A DNA stretch of 52,593 bases from Olleya namhaensis (GTDB lineage: Bacteria; Bacteroidota; Bacteroidia; Flavobacteriales; Flavobacteriaceae), in the NCBI RefSeq assembly GCF_900114005.1, contig NZ_FORM01000012.1, positions 1 through 52,593 on the forward strand, written 5' to 3'. The notes under the pieces are model-generated. The model saw only the letters and a list, made by a program, of their open reading frames with translations, was not told the origin of the DNA and did no database searches. The translations under genes and the position numbers were made by a program. Below, piece after piece: positions 7,161 through 16,443 of the stretch (position 1 is the first letter of the stretch; each line of letters starts with the position of its first letter).

Positions 7161-7200
7161 TTCAATCTAAAAACAAAGTAGAAATACCACATAAAAACAA

Positions 7201-8406
7201 TTACTTTTCTAATATCGCCTTTATTACTCGGCGTAAGCCCTCCTCCAATATTACTCTAGGACACGCTAGGTTTAATCTAATATAACCATCAGCATTAGCA
7301 ACAAACATATTACCTCCTTCCAATAAAACACCAGCATTTTTAGCAAAGAATAAAGTAAGGTTTTCATTATCATTAAAATAATAACTAACATCTACCCAAG
7401 CCAAATACGTTGCATCCGGAATATTGAATGTCGCCCTAGGTAAATAGGTATCTAATTGTGTTTTTAAGTACTTAAAGTTTTCATCTAAATAATCTGTCAA
7501 CTCAACCAACCAAGCATGCCCTTCTGAATAAGCAGCCTTAGCTGCTACGATGCTTAATGGATTTTCTACAGGTAAATAATTTTCGTTGTACTTAAGGCGT
7601 AATGTTTCGTTAGGAATGATAATGTTAGCAAACATATTCCCGGCAAGGTTAAATGTTTTACTTGGTGCCATACAAGTGATAATCTTATCCGAATTAGGAA
7701 AAAGACTAGCCAATGGTGTAAAAATTTTATCTTTTCGGAGCACATCACAATGAATTTCGTCAGATATAATAGTCAAGCCATTTTCTAAACAAACGTCGCC
7801 AAACGCTACTAGCTCTTCTTTAGACCATAATCTTCCCGAAGGATTATGTGGACTACAAAATATTGCTAAAACACATTTAGGGTCTGAAGCTTTAATTTTT
7901 ATATCATCGATATCCATTCTAAATTCACCTTTTTCTTCTAGCAAATCAGAACAGACCAACGCTACCTCATTATAATCCGTTCCATGCTTAAAAAAGGCAT
8001 AAGAAGGCGTAATAATCAATACTTTTTGATCTGATTTACAAATATGACCAATCAAATCATATAAAGCCGGGACAACACCCTTGGCGTGTACTAAATGATT
8101 TGTGTCAATCGCCCAATTATAACGCTTAATACACCATTGCTTAAAACTTAAAGCATAAGAAGGATCAGCAACCATAGAGTATCCCAATAATGGATGCTCT
8201 AAACGCGCTTTCATAGCATTAATAATTTCTGGAGCAATAGCAAACTCCATATCTGCAACCCACATTTTGATAAAATCTGTCTCTTGATATTTACCACTAA
8301 GGTCTTCATCTGGATCAAAAAGATACCCTCTATAACCTTCAAGAGACATGGCATTTGTTCCTTTACGTTCTAATACTTGATTAAATTGATATTTGGTAGA
8401 TGACAT
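7201..8406 (-). CDS. MalY/PatB-family cystathionine beta-lyase
   Basis: PLP enzyme of fold type I, 401 residues from ATG 8406. A TTG three codons upstream is also in frame but weaker. The PLP lysine is K250 in APSKTFNLAG. The aspartate that holds the pyridine nitrogen is in SDEIHCD (about 215-221), and FCSPHNPSGRLW is the substrate and cofactor loop. The MalY/PatB branch cleaves carbon-sulfur bonds of cystathionine or related amino acids, giving homocysteine or thiols, pyruvate and ammonia in the cytoplasm. The gene stands alone, divergent from the LamG lipoprotein gene and convergent with the DUF2071 gene. The subfamily is assigned from motifs; the in vivo substrate is not certain. Confidence 0.88.
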   Translation of the reverse strand: MSSTKYQFNQVLERKGTNAMSLEGYRGYLFDPDEDLSGKYQETDFIKMWVADMEFAIAPEIINAMKARLEHPLLGYSMVADPSYALSFKQWCIKRYNWAIDTNHLVHAKGVVPALYDLIGHICKSDQKVLIITPSYAFFKHGTDYNEVALVCSDLLEEKGEFRMDIDDIKIKASDPKCVLAIFCSPHNPSGRLWSKEELVAFGDVCLENGLTIISDEIHCDVLRKDKIFTPLASLFPNSDKIITCMAPSKTFNLAGNMFANIIIPNETLRLKYNENYLPVENPLSIVAAKAAYSEGHAWLVELTDYLDENFKYLKTQLDTYLPRATFNIPDATYLAWVDVSYYFNDNENLTLFFAKNAGVLLEGGNMFVANADGYIRLNLACPRVILEEGLRRVIKAILEK

Positions 8407-8575
8407 TTGTTTCAAAATTTAAGCTAAGTAAAAGTACAACCTTAGAATTAAACAAGATTTTCTCTATGTAGATGAGGACTATGTGTCTAATTAAATCTCT
8501 AAAAATATAAATTAAAAAAAATCTAAAGTGGCACAATATATGTTAGAAAAAGAGACTAAACCTAACTTATCAATT

Positions 8576-9292
8576 ATGAAAAACACAACATTACTTTTTG
8601 GACTATTATTTCTAATATTAACTAGTTGTAATAACGATGATGATATGCAAACCATTGATACAAGTAATAAAAATTTAGTCGCTTATTTTCCTTTTAATGG
8701 TAATGCTATAGACCAAATAAATTTAGAGAATACTAGTTTGGTTAAAGGTGCCATTTTAAGTACTGACAACCAAGGGATAGACAACAGTGCTTTTAGATTT
8801 AATGGTATAGATGATATTATAGAAATTAACCACAGTGCGGCATTAAATTTAACAAATGAATTTACAATCTCAGCACTTGTTAATCCTGAAGAAATCAAAT
8901 CGCAAACAATTATAAGAAAAGGAGCTGCCGTAAATGGAATAGGAACTGTGCCTTATGGATTAAGTATGTCCGCTACAGGAGCCATCTCATTTACCGCTAC
9001 TACAGAAAATGGAGCAACAATAAACCACGTCAGTAAGCAAGGGTATCAAATAAATGAATGGTATTTAATAACGGGAGTCTTAAAGGATTCTGAGATGTTT
9101 TTATACGTAAATGGAGTCCTGGAAGATTCTGTCATTATTAATGGAGAAAGTAATACAAATTCATTCCCTTTATTAATTGGTTCAAGGTTACGATTAGAAA
9201 GTAATACTTTTAAAGGTATTATTGACGAAGTAAGGCTTTACAATGTGGCTTTAACTGCATCTGAAATTTTAGCTTTGCAAAACAACTTGTAA
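8576..9292 (+). CDS. LamG-domain lipoprotein
   Basis: Lipoprotein of 238 residues starting at ATG 8576. Upstream in-frame starts (GTG 8528, ATG about 8540) would bury the signal peptide. The signal is MKNTTLLFGLLFLILTSC followed by an acidic NNDDD tail, which in Bacteroidota often accompanies surface export. From about residue 35 to the end there is one concanavalin-like LamG_3 domain: opening VAYFPFNGNAIDQ, FRFNGIDDIIEI, NEWYLITGVL and closing IDEVRLYNVALTASEI are classic landmarks. These domains bind sugars or proteins on the cell surface. No enzyme is attached, so it is probably a small surface lectin-like protein of unknown ligand. Confidence 0.85.
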   Translation: MKNTTLLFGLLFLILTSCNNDDDMQTIDTSNKNLVAYFPFNGNAIDQINLENTSLVKGAILSTDNQGIDNSAFRFNGIDDIIEINHSAALNLTNEFTISALVNPEEIKSQTIIRKGAAVNGIGTVPYGLSMSATGAISFTATTENGATINHVSKQGYQINEWYLITGVLKDSEMFLYVNGVLEDSVIINGESNTNSFPLLIGSRLRLESNTFKGIIDEVRLYNVALTASEILALQNNL

Positions 9293-9495
9293 CTAAAGTT
9301 ATAATTGTTACGGTAATTATTCAATCTTAGAGCGTGATATTATTCTAAACGGTATCACGCAATAGTAAATTATGATTTAGTTAAAACCTATACGTTGCAA
9401 CTTCTTGTATTCAATTATAATTAAAAAGAATATCGAACTATTAACTAAAATATTATAATCAACAATTTAGCAATACAGTACAATCTATAAAGTCT

Positions 9496-9503
9496 TATCT
9501 TTG
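9496..9503 (+). promoter_or_regulatory. Candidate -7 box for the phosphatidyltransferase gene
   Basis: TATCTTTG matches the Bacteroidota -7 box TAnnTTTG, 83 bases upstream of the start codon. No clear -33 TTG lies at the usual distance. The rest of 9293-9585 shows nothing else I can assign. Confidence 0.35.
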
Positions 9504-9585
9504 CATACTTTACTATAATTGGAAGTTTCTATTTTAAGTATCAACTTGGTATATTCCGCAACACCTATCTATCTTATGACTTTAC

Positions 9586-10353
9586 ATGTCAAAATTACCA
9601 AAAGCGCATAAATTTATAGATCTTTCAGACTATGGAAGACCTATTGCTCAAATTATTGCCAACAATTTAAAAAACACCTCTTTTACGCCTATTCATGTTA
9701 CTTTAGCCTTTATTATATCCGGTTTAATAGCTATATATTTTATAATTAATGGCAATTATTGGTGGGCTGCTTTTTTTTTAATTCTAAAATCAATTTTGGA
9801 TGCAGCGGATGGCGAGTTAGCTAGAGTAAAACAAACACCATCTTATACGGGACGCTACCTAGACTCGGTTGCAGATATATTATTAAATGCCATAATTTTT
9901 ATAGCTATTTGGTATATAACGGATACCTCAATTTGGTTAACACTATTAGCCTTTTTAGGCATACAATTACAAGGTACTTTATACAATTATTACTACGTTA
10001 TTTTAAGAAACAAATTTGATGGTGATACAACCAGTCGTATTTTTGAAACTAAAATACCCACTGCTTTAAAAGGAGAACAACAACGCCATGTCAATATTCT
10101 TTTTAAATTATACACAGCCTTATATGGCGGTTTTGATAAAACCATCTATTTTCTAGACCCAAGAGCTGCGTACGGTAAAATAGTGCCTAAATGGTTAATG
10201 ACCTCAATTTCTACTTTTGGATTAGGTTTTCAGTTATTGATAATTGCTGTGTTATTAGTTTTAGGATTAAAAGACTACATCATACCGTTTTTTGTTGGTT
10301 ACTCTGGGATGATTTTAATTTTTATTGCCATTAGAAAACTATACTATAAATAA
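9586..10353 (+). CDS. CDP-alcohol phosphatidyltransferase family protein
   Basis: Integral membrane enzyme of 255 residues. It carries the complete family signature D-x2-DG-x2-AR-x8-G-x3-D-x3-D, seen as DAADGELAR followed by YTGRYLDSVAD at about residues 67-96. These enzymes transfer a phosphatidyl or related group from a CDP-alcohol to a second alcohol at the cytoplasmic face of the inner membrane. Several hydrophobic helices flank the motif. The acceptor is not evident; phosphatidylglycerol-, phosphatidylserine- or inositol-type products cannot be told apart from motifs alone. It is a single gene followed by a strong bidirectional terminator. Confidence 0.88.
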   Translation: MSKLPKAHKFIDLSDYGRPIAQIIANNLKNTSFTPIHVTLAFIISGLIAIYFIINGNYWWAAFFLILKSILDAADGELARVKQTPSYTGRYLDSVADILLNAIIFIAIWYITDTSIWLTLLAFLGIQLQGTLYNYYYVILRNKFDGDTTSRIFETKIPTALKGEQQRHVNILFKLYTALYGGFDKTIYFLDPRAAYGKIVPKWLMTSISTFGLGFQLLIIAVLLVLGLKDYIIPFFVGYSGMILIFIAIRKLYYK

Positions 10354-10386
10354 AAAAGCTGCATCTTAATAAGATGCAGCTTTTTT
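10352..10386. terminator. Bidirectional Rho-independent terminator
   Basis: An A-tract, stem GCTGCATCTT, loop AAT, stem AAGATGCAGC and six Ts. A and T tracts on both sides let it serve both the phosphatidyltransferase gene and the convergent small membrane protein gene. Confidence 0.9.
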
Positions 10387-10399
10387 GTTACTTGTTTTT

Positions 10400-10702
10400 T
10401 TATTTAACCGTTATGGTTTCCTCTTTAGACTTATTATTATAGACATACGTATATAACCACATTAAGGTAAAGGATGGTATAATATCAAACCCAGGCAATG
10501 CTTCTTCAATAAAGGTGAAAACAGCAGCTATTTTTCCGGTTCGACCTTTGTATAATTTAGTCATTAACCATGCGGACGCAGGCGCCCAAACAATATCAGC
10601 AAATTCGCCAATACCAGGTATAATAAAAGAAACATATCCTAAAGCATCAAAAATTAGCCCTAAAAATAGTTTTGTGTATTTGTTTGTGTCGTTAAAAATC
10701 AT
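10400..10702 (-). CDS. Small conserved membrane protein
   Basis: Protein of 100 residues with a hydrophobic region at about 11-32 (containing GYVSFIIPGIGEFADIVWAP) and another near 78-90, and a polar charged C-terminus. It looks like a family seen in other Flavobacteriaceae, but I know no function. The GIGEFADIVWAPASAW stretch resembles a re-entrant or membrane-surface helix. It lies downstream of folE in the same direction with about 50 bases between them, and ends at the shared terminator. No link with folate or pterin metabolism is evident. Confidence 0.7.
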   Translation of the reverse strand: MIFNDTNKYTKLFLGLIFDALGYVSFIIPGIGEFADIVWAPASAWLMTKLYKGRTGKIAAVFTFIEEALPGFDIIPSFTLMWLYTYVYNNKSKEETITVK

Positions 10703-10754
10703 TTATAATATTTTGTAATTCTATTTAATATAAAGCAAATAGTATTCCAAAAAT

Positions 10755-11351
10755 CTAGCTTAATTTAGAACTTATTAAATTTAAAAACTCTGTACGCGTT
10801 TCTATGTTTTGAAAAGCACCTCTAAACCCAGAAGTTGTCGTGACACTGTTTTGTTTTTGCACACCGCGCATTTGCATACACATGTGACTTGCTTCTATTA
10901 CTACAGCTACACCTTCCGGTTGTAATGTGTCATTTATACAATCTAATATTTGATGTGTTAATCGCTCTTGTACTTGCAAACGTCTAGAAAACACATCTAC
11001 AATTCTTGGTAATTTACTTAAACCTACAATATGTCCGTTAGGGATGTAAGCAATATGCGCTTTTCCAAAAAATGGCAATATGTGATGTTCGCAAAGCGAA
11101 TAAAACTCAATATCCTTAACAATAACCATATCATTGTAATCTTCTTTAAACATCGCACCTTTCAAGATTTCTGCTGCATCTTGATCATACCCTTGCGTTA
11201 AATATTGCATCGCTTTTGCAGCACGTTCTGGTGTTTTTAATAACCCCTCACGTTGTGTGTCTTCACCTAAATCTTCAATAATATTTTTATAACGGTTTTT
11301 AACATCATCTGTAACTTTAACGTTATACTCTTCAAACTTTTTATATGGCAT
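10755..11351 (-). CDS. folE: GTP cyclohydrolase I
   Basis: Enzyme of 198 residues that opens and rearranges GTP to 7,8-dihydroneopterin triphosphate, the first step of tetrahydrofolate and pterin synthesis in the cytoplasm. The zinc ligands are visible: C87 and H90 in SLCEHH and C158 in HMCMQMRG. The [23 protein letters not shown] region carries the conserved core, cited here only by its first motif GLSKLPR (110-116). TPERAAKAM is at 40-48. Length is normal for the homodecameric family. The start ATG overlaps the last codons of msrA by 11 bases, so the two are translationally coupled. Confidence 0.97.
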   Translation of the reverse strand: MPYKKFEEYNVKVTDDVKNRYKNIIEDLGEDTQREGLLKTPERAAKAMQYLTQGYDQDAAEILKGAMFKEDYNDMVIVKDIEFYSLCEHHILPFFGKAHIAYIPNGHIVGLSKLPRIVDVFSRRLQVQERLTHQILDCINDTLQPEGVAVVIEASHMCMQMRGVQKQNSVTTTSGFRGAFQNIETRTEFLNLISSKLS

Positions 11352-11907
11352 CTTTAGGCGTGTTTTCTTTTAATTTAGTACTGTAATACTTTTTTATCTT
11401 ATTAATTTTTGGATCTATAACAAACTGACAGTAAGATGTTTCTCGGTTTCTGTCATAATACATTTGATGATCGGCTTCTGCTATATAAAATGGTCCTAAC
11501 GCAGTAACTTCTGTAACAATAGGACTATCAAAAACAGCTTCGTTTTCTAATAAATCAATAAAAGCTTCCGCTTGTTCTTTTTGACTTTCAGAATTATAAA
11601 AAATAGCAGATCTATATTGTGTCCCCACATCATGTCCCTGTCTGTTTAATGTTGTTGGATCGTGCGTTGCAAAAAACAACTCCAATAACGTTGTAAAAGT
11701 AACCTTATTTTCGTCATAAAATATCTGAATACCTTCTGCATGTCCTGTTCTTCCTGTACCTATTTCTCTATAAGCAGGGTTTTTAATAGTCCCACCTGTA
11801 TAACCAGACACAACCTTTTCCACACCTTCTATTCTTAAAAACACAGCTTCTGTGCACCAAAAACAGCCATTAGCAAATGTGGCTATTTGTAAATTTTCTT
11901 CTTTCAT
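11341..11907 (-). CDS. msrA: Peptide-methionine (S)-S-oxide reductase
   Basis: Enzyme of 188 residues from ATG 11907; an in-frame start 15 codons upstream gives a non-homologous extension and is rejected. It reduces methionine S-sulfoxide in proteins. The catalytic motif GCFWC (C15 in the first position) is present, with the family landmarks [16 protein letters not shown] and [12 protein letters not shown]. No signal peptide is seen, so it acts in the cytoplasm. It is upstream of folE with an 11-base overlap (ATGCCATATAA), forming a two-gene unit. Confidence 0.96.
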   Translation of the reverse strand: MKEENLQIATFANGCFWCTEAVFLRIEGVEKVVSGYTGGTIKNPAYREIGTGRTGHAEGIQIFYDENKVTFTTLLELFFATHDPTTLNRQGHDVGTQYRSAIFYNSESQKEQAEAFIDLLENEAVFDSPIVTEVTALGPFYIAEADHQMYYDRNRETSYCQFVIDPKINKIKKYYSTKLKENTPKDAI

Positions 11908-12080
11908 AGTATAAAAATAACTAATTCCGCATAGCTTTTCTTTATTCGACAATAGTCAAAATAAATTTTTAACGTTTAATTAGGAGTTTATTTTAACATC
12001 AAATTTAGATTTGTAATCTAAAACTGTAACAAAGGAATAATTTTACTGTCTTTACTACAGAAACCATCAATCAAAATTTA

Positions 12081-14543
12081 ATGAAACCTTTTTTAATCAC
12101 TTTTTTTGCATTACTAATCTCTTTTCAAACCTTAGCCCAAGACAAAAAATCTTACCAAATTAAACGTACCGACTATCCTCCAAAAATAGATGGCGTTTTA
12201 GATGATAAAGCCTGGAGTGATGCACAAATAGCAACAGACTTTACAGAGTTTAAACCAGATGTAGGAGATACAGCGCCCGATAATAAAAAGACAAAGGTCC
12301 AAATGACCTATGACGATACTGGTATTTATGTCGCTGCATATTGTTATGACAACCCAGAAGATATTATGCGTCAATTTACACAACGTGATAATTTTGGACA
12401 GTCAGACTTTTTTGGTTTAATTTTTAATCCTAATAATGACGCCCAAAATAATACTGAATTTTTTGTGTTTAGCTCCGGAACACAAGCTGACGCTGTTGAA
12501 AGTCCAAATTATGGTGAAGACTTTGGTTGGAATGCGGTTTGGGAAAGTAGCGTCAAATTAGTGGATGATGGTTGGATTGTAGAGATTAAAATTCCGTACC
12601 GTGCTTTACGTTTTACGCAACAAGAAGATCCAACTTGGGGAATTCAATTTCATAGACATTACAGAAAAACACGTGAGCAAATGACGTGGAGTGCAATTGA
12701 TGTTACAAAAGGTAATATTGGATTGTATAATGCCGAGTTGAAAGGAATTAAAAACATCACACCTCCTACCCGACTTAGCTTTTTCCCTTATGCTTCTGGA
12801 TTGGTAAGTACTTTTGATGGCCAAACAGATAGTGATTTTGCTGCCGGAATGGATATTAAATACGGTTTAACCGAAAACTTAACTTTAGATGCTACATTAA
12901 TCCCCGATTTTAGTCAAGCCGGATTTGACGATGTACAATTAAACTTGGGGCCTTTTGAACAACAATTCTCTGAACAACGTCAATTTTTTACTGAAGGTGT
13001 CGATTTATTTAGCAAAGGAAATCTATTTTACTCTAGACGTATTGGAGACCGTGCCTCAGGACGATTAAGTTTAGACGATAATGAGTCAGTTGGCGATTTT
13101 CCTGAAAAAATACAGCTATTAAATGCTGTTAAGGTTTCTGGACGTACTAAAAATGGATTAGGAATTGGTTTTTTTAATGCTGTTACCGAAAAAACCGAAG
13201 TATCCATTACAAATGAAGATACTGGTCTTAAAAGAAGCCAAGTTATAGAGCCTCTTGCCAATTATAACATTATGGTATTAGACCAACAGTTTAATAAAAA
13301 CTCTGCTATTACCTTAATTAATACTAATGTGACTAGAGATGGTGATTTTAGAGATGCCAATGTTACTGGTCTATTATTAGATTTAGTAAATAAAAGCAAT
13401 ACTTATGGGGCTATAGCCGAAGTTAAAATGAGCACATTTAATGATGTTCAAAATAAAGACAATGGTTACACTGCACGTCTTGGTTTAGGTAAAAACAGTG
13501 GTAATTTACGTTATAGTGCAACTTATGACTATGCTGATGAAAACTATGATATCAACGACTTAGGGATACTGTTTAGAAACAATTACAGCAATTTTAATGC
13601 AGAGGTTAGCTATCGTACTTTTGAGCCTTCAAAAAACTTTAATAACACCTATTTAGGGACTTGGATAAACTACAATCAATTGGCTAATCCTAATACATTT
13701 ACTGGGGCTAATACTGGGTTTAATTTTAATGGACAAACAAAAACACTACACAATCTTGGAATAAACGGTAATTGGAATTTTGGAAAACAATATGACTATT
13801 TTGAGCCTAGAAACGGATTTGACAGCTATTTTGTTACAGAAAATTATGCGCAAGCTAATATGTGGATTTCTAGTAACTACAACTTGTTTTTTGCTTTAGA
13901 TGCTAATTTAGGGTACGGACGTTTATTTAACGATACTCGTAAAAATTTCAATAATATATGGTTTGGTTTAAATCCTAGATTTAAATTTAACGACAAATTT
14001 TTAATGGTACTTGGGTTTGATTATGACAACTATACTGCAGATAGAGGTTATGTTAATGGTCAAGAAATTGACGACAGAATTTTATTTGGGCAGCGTGACC
14101 GTGTGGATATGACTGCTAGTATTTCTGGAAGTTATAACTTCAACTCTTTTAATGCTTTAACCTTAAGTTTTAGAAACTATTTAAGTACAGTAACCTATGA
14201 CAATAGTTTGTATGTATTACAAGACAATGGGACTTTAAACAGATCTGATATATATACCAAAAACAACATAAGCAGTGATCCCGATTTTGATCCAGACATT
14301 AACTTTAACACATGGAATTTAGATTTAAGTTATACTTGGCAATTTGCGCCAGGAAGTAACCTGACTGCCTTATATAGAAATCAAATATTTAATTTTTCTA
14401 ACGACTCTGAAGCTAGCTTTTTTGATAGCACAGGAGACCTGTTTAAACAAGAGCAACGTAATACGTTTTCGTTAAAATTAGTCTACTTTATTGATTATAA
14501 CGATTTAAAGAACGTATTCAAAAAGAAAAGCAAAACCAGTTAA
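12081..14543 (+). CDS. DUF5916 outer-membrane protein with N-terminal CBM9-like domain
   Basis: Protein of 820 residues with a Sec signal (cleavage after QTLAQ, about residue 20). Residues about 28-220 form a CBM9/DOMON-like beta-sandwich: PPKIDGVLDDKAW, VQMTYDDTGIYVAAYC and GWIVEIKIPYRAL are typical. The remainder, to the C-terminus, is the DUF5916 region, rich in alternating aromatic strands with a final strand ending near LVYFID, as expected of an outer-membrane barrel. The family is widespread in Bacteroidota; ligand and function are not established, though sugar binding or haem binding by the N-terminal domain has been suggested for relatives. A -7-like TAGATTTG lies at 12006-12013. It is transcribed alone. 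Confidence 0.88.
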   Translation: MKPFLITFFALLISFQTLAQDKKSYQIKRTDYPPKIDGVLDDKAWSDAQIATDFTEFKPDVGDTAPDNKKTKVQMTYDDTGIYVAAYCYDNPEDIMRQFTQRDNFGQSDFFGLIFNPNNDAQNNTEFFVFSSGTQADAVESPNYGEDFGWNAVWESSVKLVDDGWIVEIKIPYRALRFTQQEDPTWGIQFHRHYRKTREQMTWSAIDVTKGNIGLYNAELKGIKNITPPTRLSFFPYASGLVSTFDGQTDSDFAAGMDIKYGLTENLTLDATLIPDFSQAGFDDVQLNLGPFEQQFSEQRQFFTEGVDLFSKGNLFYSRRIGDRASGRLSLDDNESVGDFPEKIQLLNAVKVSGRTKNGLGIGFFNAVTEKTEVSITNEDTGLKRSQVIEPLANYNIMVLDQQFNKNSAITLINTNVTRDGDFRDANVTGLLLDLVNKSNTYGAIAEVKMSTFNDVQNKDNGYTARLGLGKNSGNLRYSATYDYADENYDINDLGILFRNNYSNFNAEVSYRTFEPSKNFNNTYLGTWINYNQLANPNTFTGANTGFNFNGQTKTLHNLGINGNWNFGKQYDYFEPRNGFDSYFVTENYAQANMWISSNYNLFFALDANLGYGRLFNDTRKNFNNIWFGLNPRFKFNDKFLMVLGFDYDNYTADRGYVNGQEIDDRILFGQRDRVDMTASISGSYNFNSFNALTLSFRNYLSTVTYDNSLYVLQDNGTLNRSDIYTKNNISSDPDFDPDINFNTWNLDLSYTWQFAPGSNLTALYRNQIFNFSNDSEASFFDSTGDLFKQEQRNTFSLKLVYFIDYNDLKNVFKKKSKTS

Positions 14544-14560
14544 TTGTTGCCTAAGAATAT

Positions 14561-14586
14561 ATAAAGTAGTAATTTCCGTACTTTAT
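14561..14586 (+). repeat. Perfect inverted repeat upstream of the ABC ATPase gene
   Basis: ATAAAGTA (14561-14568), a ten-base spacer GTAATTTCCG, and TACTTTAT (14579-14586). The right arm ends eight bases before the start codon. There is no T-tract, so it is a poor terminator; it could be an operator or an mRNA hairpin near the ribosome site. Confidence 0.4.
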
Positions 14587-14594
14587 AAGTAACT

Positions 14595-15254
14595 ATGATT
14601 AAAGCAAAAAATATACATAAATATTATGACGATTTACACGTTTTAAAAGGTGTAGACGTCCATATTAAAAAAGGAGAAATAGTATCTATTGTTGGGGCTT
14701 CTGGAGCAGGAAAAACAACATTGTTACAAATATTAGGAACCTTAGATTTTATTGATAATAAAACAAAAAGTACGCTTGAAATTAATGGTAAACAAATTAC
14801 TGGATTATCAGACAAGCAACTTGCACAATTTAGAAATCAACATATAGGGTTTATCTTTCAGTTTCATCAGTTATTACCTGAATTTACAGCAATGGAAAAC
14901 GTCTGTATTCCTGCTTTTATTAAAGGAACAAATAAAGCTGAAGCTGAAAACAGAGCTAAAGAATTACTTGACTTTTTAGGCTTATCACATCGCTACAATC
15001 ATAAACCAAGCGAGTTATCTGGAGGAGAACAGCAACGTGTAGCAGTAGCTAGAGCGTTAGTAAATAATCCCGAACTTATTTTTGCTGATGAACCTTCTGG
15101 AAATTTAGATAGTGAAAGTGCAGAGAATCTTCATAACTTATTTTTTAAATTAAGAGATCAATTTGGACAAACCTTTGTAATTGTTACACATAACGAAGAA
15201 TTAGCAAATCTAGCAGACCGAAAATTAACTATGGTAGACGGAAAAATAATATAA
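14595..15254 (+). CDS. ABC transporter ATP-binding protein, LolD/MacB type
   Basis: ATPase subunit of 219 residues with Walker [10 protein letters not shown] (34-42), Q-loop region [12 protein letters not shown], signature LSGGEQQ (141-147), Walker B LIFADEP (161-167), D-loop SGNLD and switch H199. The [16 protein letters not shown] stretch and overall length match the LolD/MacB branch that powers lipoprotein release or mechanotransmission rather than import. No LolC/E-type permease lies next to it; the next gene, three bases downstream, is a CPBP protease. The permease is presumably elsewhere on the chromosome. I withhold a gene symbol because the partner is unknown. Confidence 0.9.
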   Translation: MIKAKNIHKYYDDLHVLKGVDVHIKKGEIVSIVGASGAGKTTLLQILGTLDFIDNKTKSTLEINGKQITGLSDKQLAQFRNQHIGFIFQFHQLLPEFTAMENVCIPAFIKGTNKAEAENRAKELLDFLGLSHRYNHKPSELSGGEQQRVAVARALVNNPELIFADEPSGNLDSESAENLHNLFFKLRDQFGQTFVIVTHNEELANLADRKLTMVDGKII

Positions 15255-15257
15255 CAT

Positions 15258-15803
15258 ATGAAGCAGTTATTTTCCTCTATCTTAAAGTATGTAAAAAACC
15301 CACGTTTAAAACAACTTAAACACGCTACTGTACAACAAAAAGTAGGCATTGTGTTAGCATGTGTCCCTATTTGTATAGCTTTAGGACTAGGTTTTGGTCT
15401 TATAATTGCGCTCTTAGAAGCTTTAGGTGTTTATAGTCCCGATGATCACGCGGTATCAAAATTATTTGAAGAAGAAACACCACTTTATATTATATCTTCA
15501 GCAGTAATTTTAGCACCAATAATAGAAGAATTAATTTTTAGAGGACCTATTACACTTTTTAGTAAAAAGTATTTTAAAATAGCATTTTATACATTTTCTC
15601 TGTTATTTGGGTATGTCCATCTTTTTAATTTTGAAATAACGCCACAACTTATACTTTTATCACCATTATTAGTCGCTCCACAGATTGTTGTTGGATTAGT
15701 TTTTGGATATGTACGTGTCCGATTAGGTTTGATATATTCCATGTTATTACATGCGTGTTATAATGCTGTTTTAATTATTCCGTCTGTAATATTTATGTCT
15801 TAA
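15258..15803 (+). CDS. CPBP-family intramembrane metalloprotease
   Basis: Integral membrane protein of 181 residues with the three CPBP (CAAX/Abi) motifs: EELIFR with E90, E91 and R95; FGYVH with H121; and HACYN with H165 and N169. These residues form the active site inside the membrane. Bacterial members act in prenyl-protein-like processing, bacteriocin self-protection or lipoprotein and stress signalling, and the substrate here is unknown. It begins three bases after the LolD-like ATPase gene, so they are co-transcribed; a shared envelope role is plausible. Confidence 0.88.
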   Translation: MKQLFSSILKYVKNPRLKQLKHATVQQKVGIVLACVPICIALGLGFGLIIALLEALGVYSPDDHAVSKLFEEETPLYIISSAVILAPIIEELIFRGPITLFSKKYFKIAFYTFSLLFGYVHLFNFEITPQLILLSPLLVAPQIVVGLVFGYVRVRLGLIYSMLLHACYNAVLIIPSVIFMS

Positions 15804-15865
15804 AAATTAAAATCAGATTTTTTCACGCAACCAAAGTGTAGTTTTGACATCTATAAATAAAAGCA

Positions 15866-16438
15866 ATGTTAAAAAAAACCGCTTATTCCCTACTCTTTTT
15901 TCTAAGTCTTCAATTTGTATTGTTTTCCTGTTGTAGAGAAAAAACTTATTTGGTTAATTTACAATCTATTGAAATTTTTAACGACACAGAAGATCCAATT
16001 ACTACGACGTCAGAAGACTTAATAGTCTATCTTAATATAATTTATGACTACGATGATGTTAGTGTAATAAACGCATCATCATTCAACTTTAATACTGCTG
16101 TAGCAACAAGTTGTCCTGACAATGTATACATATATCAATCAGAATTTACAGATCTAAATATTACCGCAGACCAAGAAATTAATGGTATTGCTGCTGGTCA
16201 AAGTTTAAATAGCATCATGAAATTTGCTTATTATAATATAGACAATCCGTTAGATATTAGTCAATTTTACAACACTACAGATAGTGAAGAAAACACATTG
16301 TCAAGAGCTCCTGATTCAATCGTTTTATTTTTTGATCAAACCATTCAATCAGATAGCCCTTTTAACTTAACAGTAGCTATACAAAACTCTAATCAAGAAA
16401 CATTTACAGCAGTATCAAACACTTATATCATAGAATAA
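15866..16438 (+). CDS. Predicted lipoprotein of unknown function
   Basis: Protein of 190 residues. The signal peptide is hydrophobic with a lipobox around VLFSCC, two adjacent Cys residues near 22-23. The mature part is rich in Asn, Asp, Ser and Thr with beta-strand character, suggesting a beta-sandwich displayed on the outer membrane or in the periplasm. I do not recognise the family with certainty; Bacteroidota lipoproteins such as DUF5034 are possible relatives. It starts 62 bases after the CPBP gene and is followed five bases later by the TIGR02757 gene. Confidence 0.7.
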   Translation: MLKKTAYSLLFFLSLQFVLFSCCREKTYLVNLQSIEIFNDTEDPITTTSEDLIVYLNIIYDYDDVSVINASSFNFNTAVATSCPDNVYIYQSEFTDLNITADQEINGIAAGQSLNSIMKFAYYNIDNPLDISQFYNTTDSEENTLSRAPDSIVLFFDQTIQSDSPFNLTVAIQNSNQETFTAVSNTYIIE

Positions 16439-16443
16439 CATAA

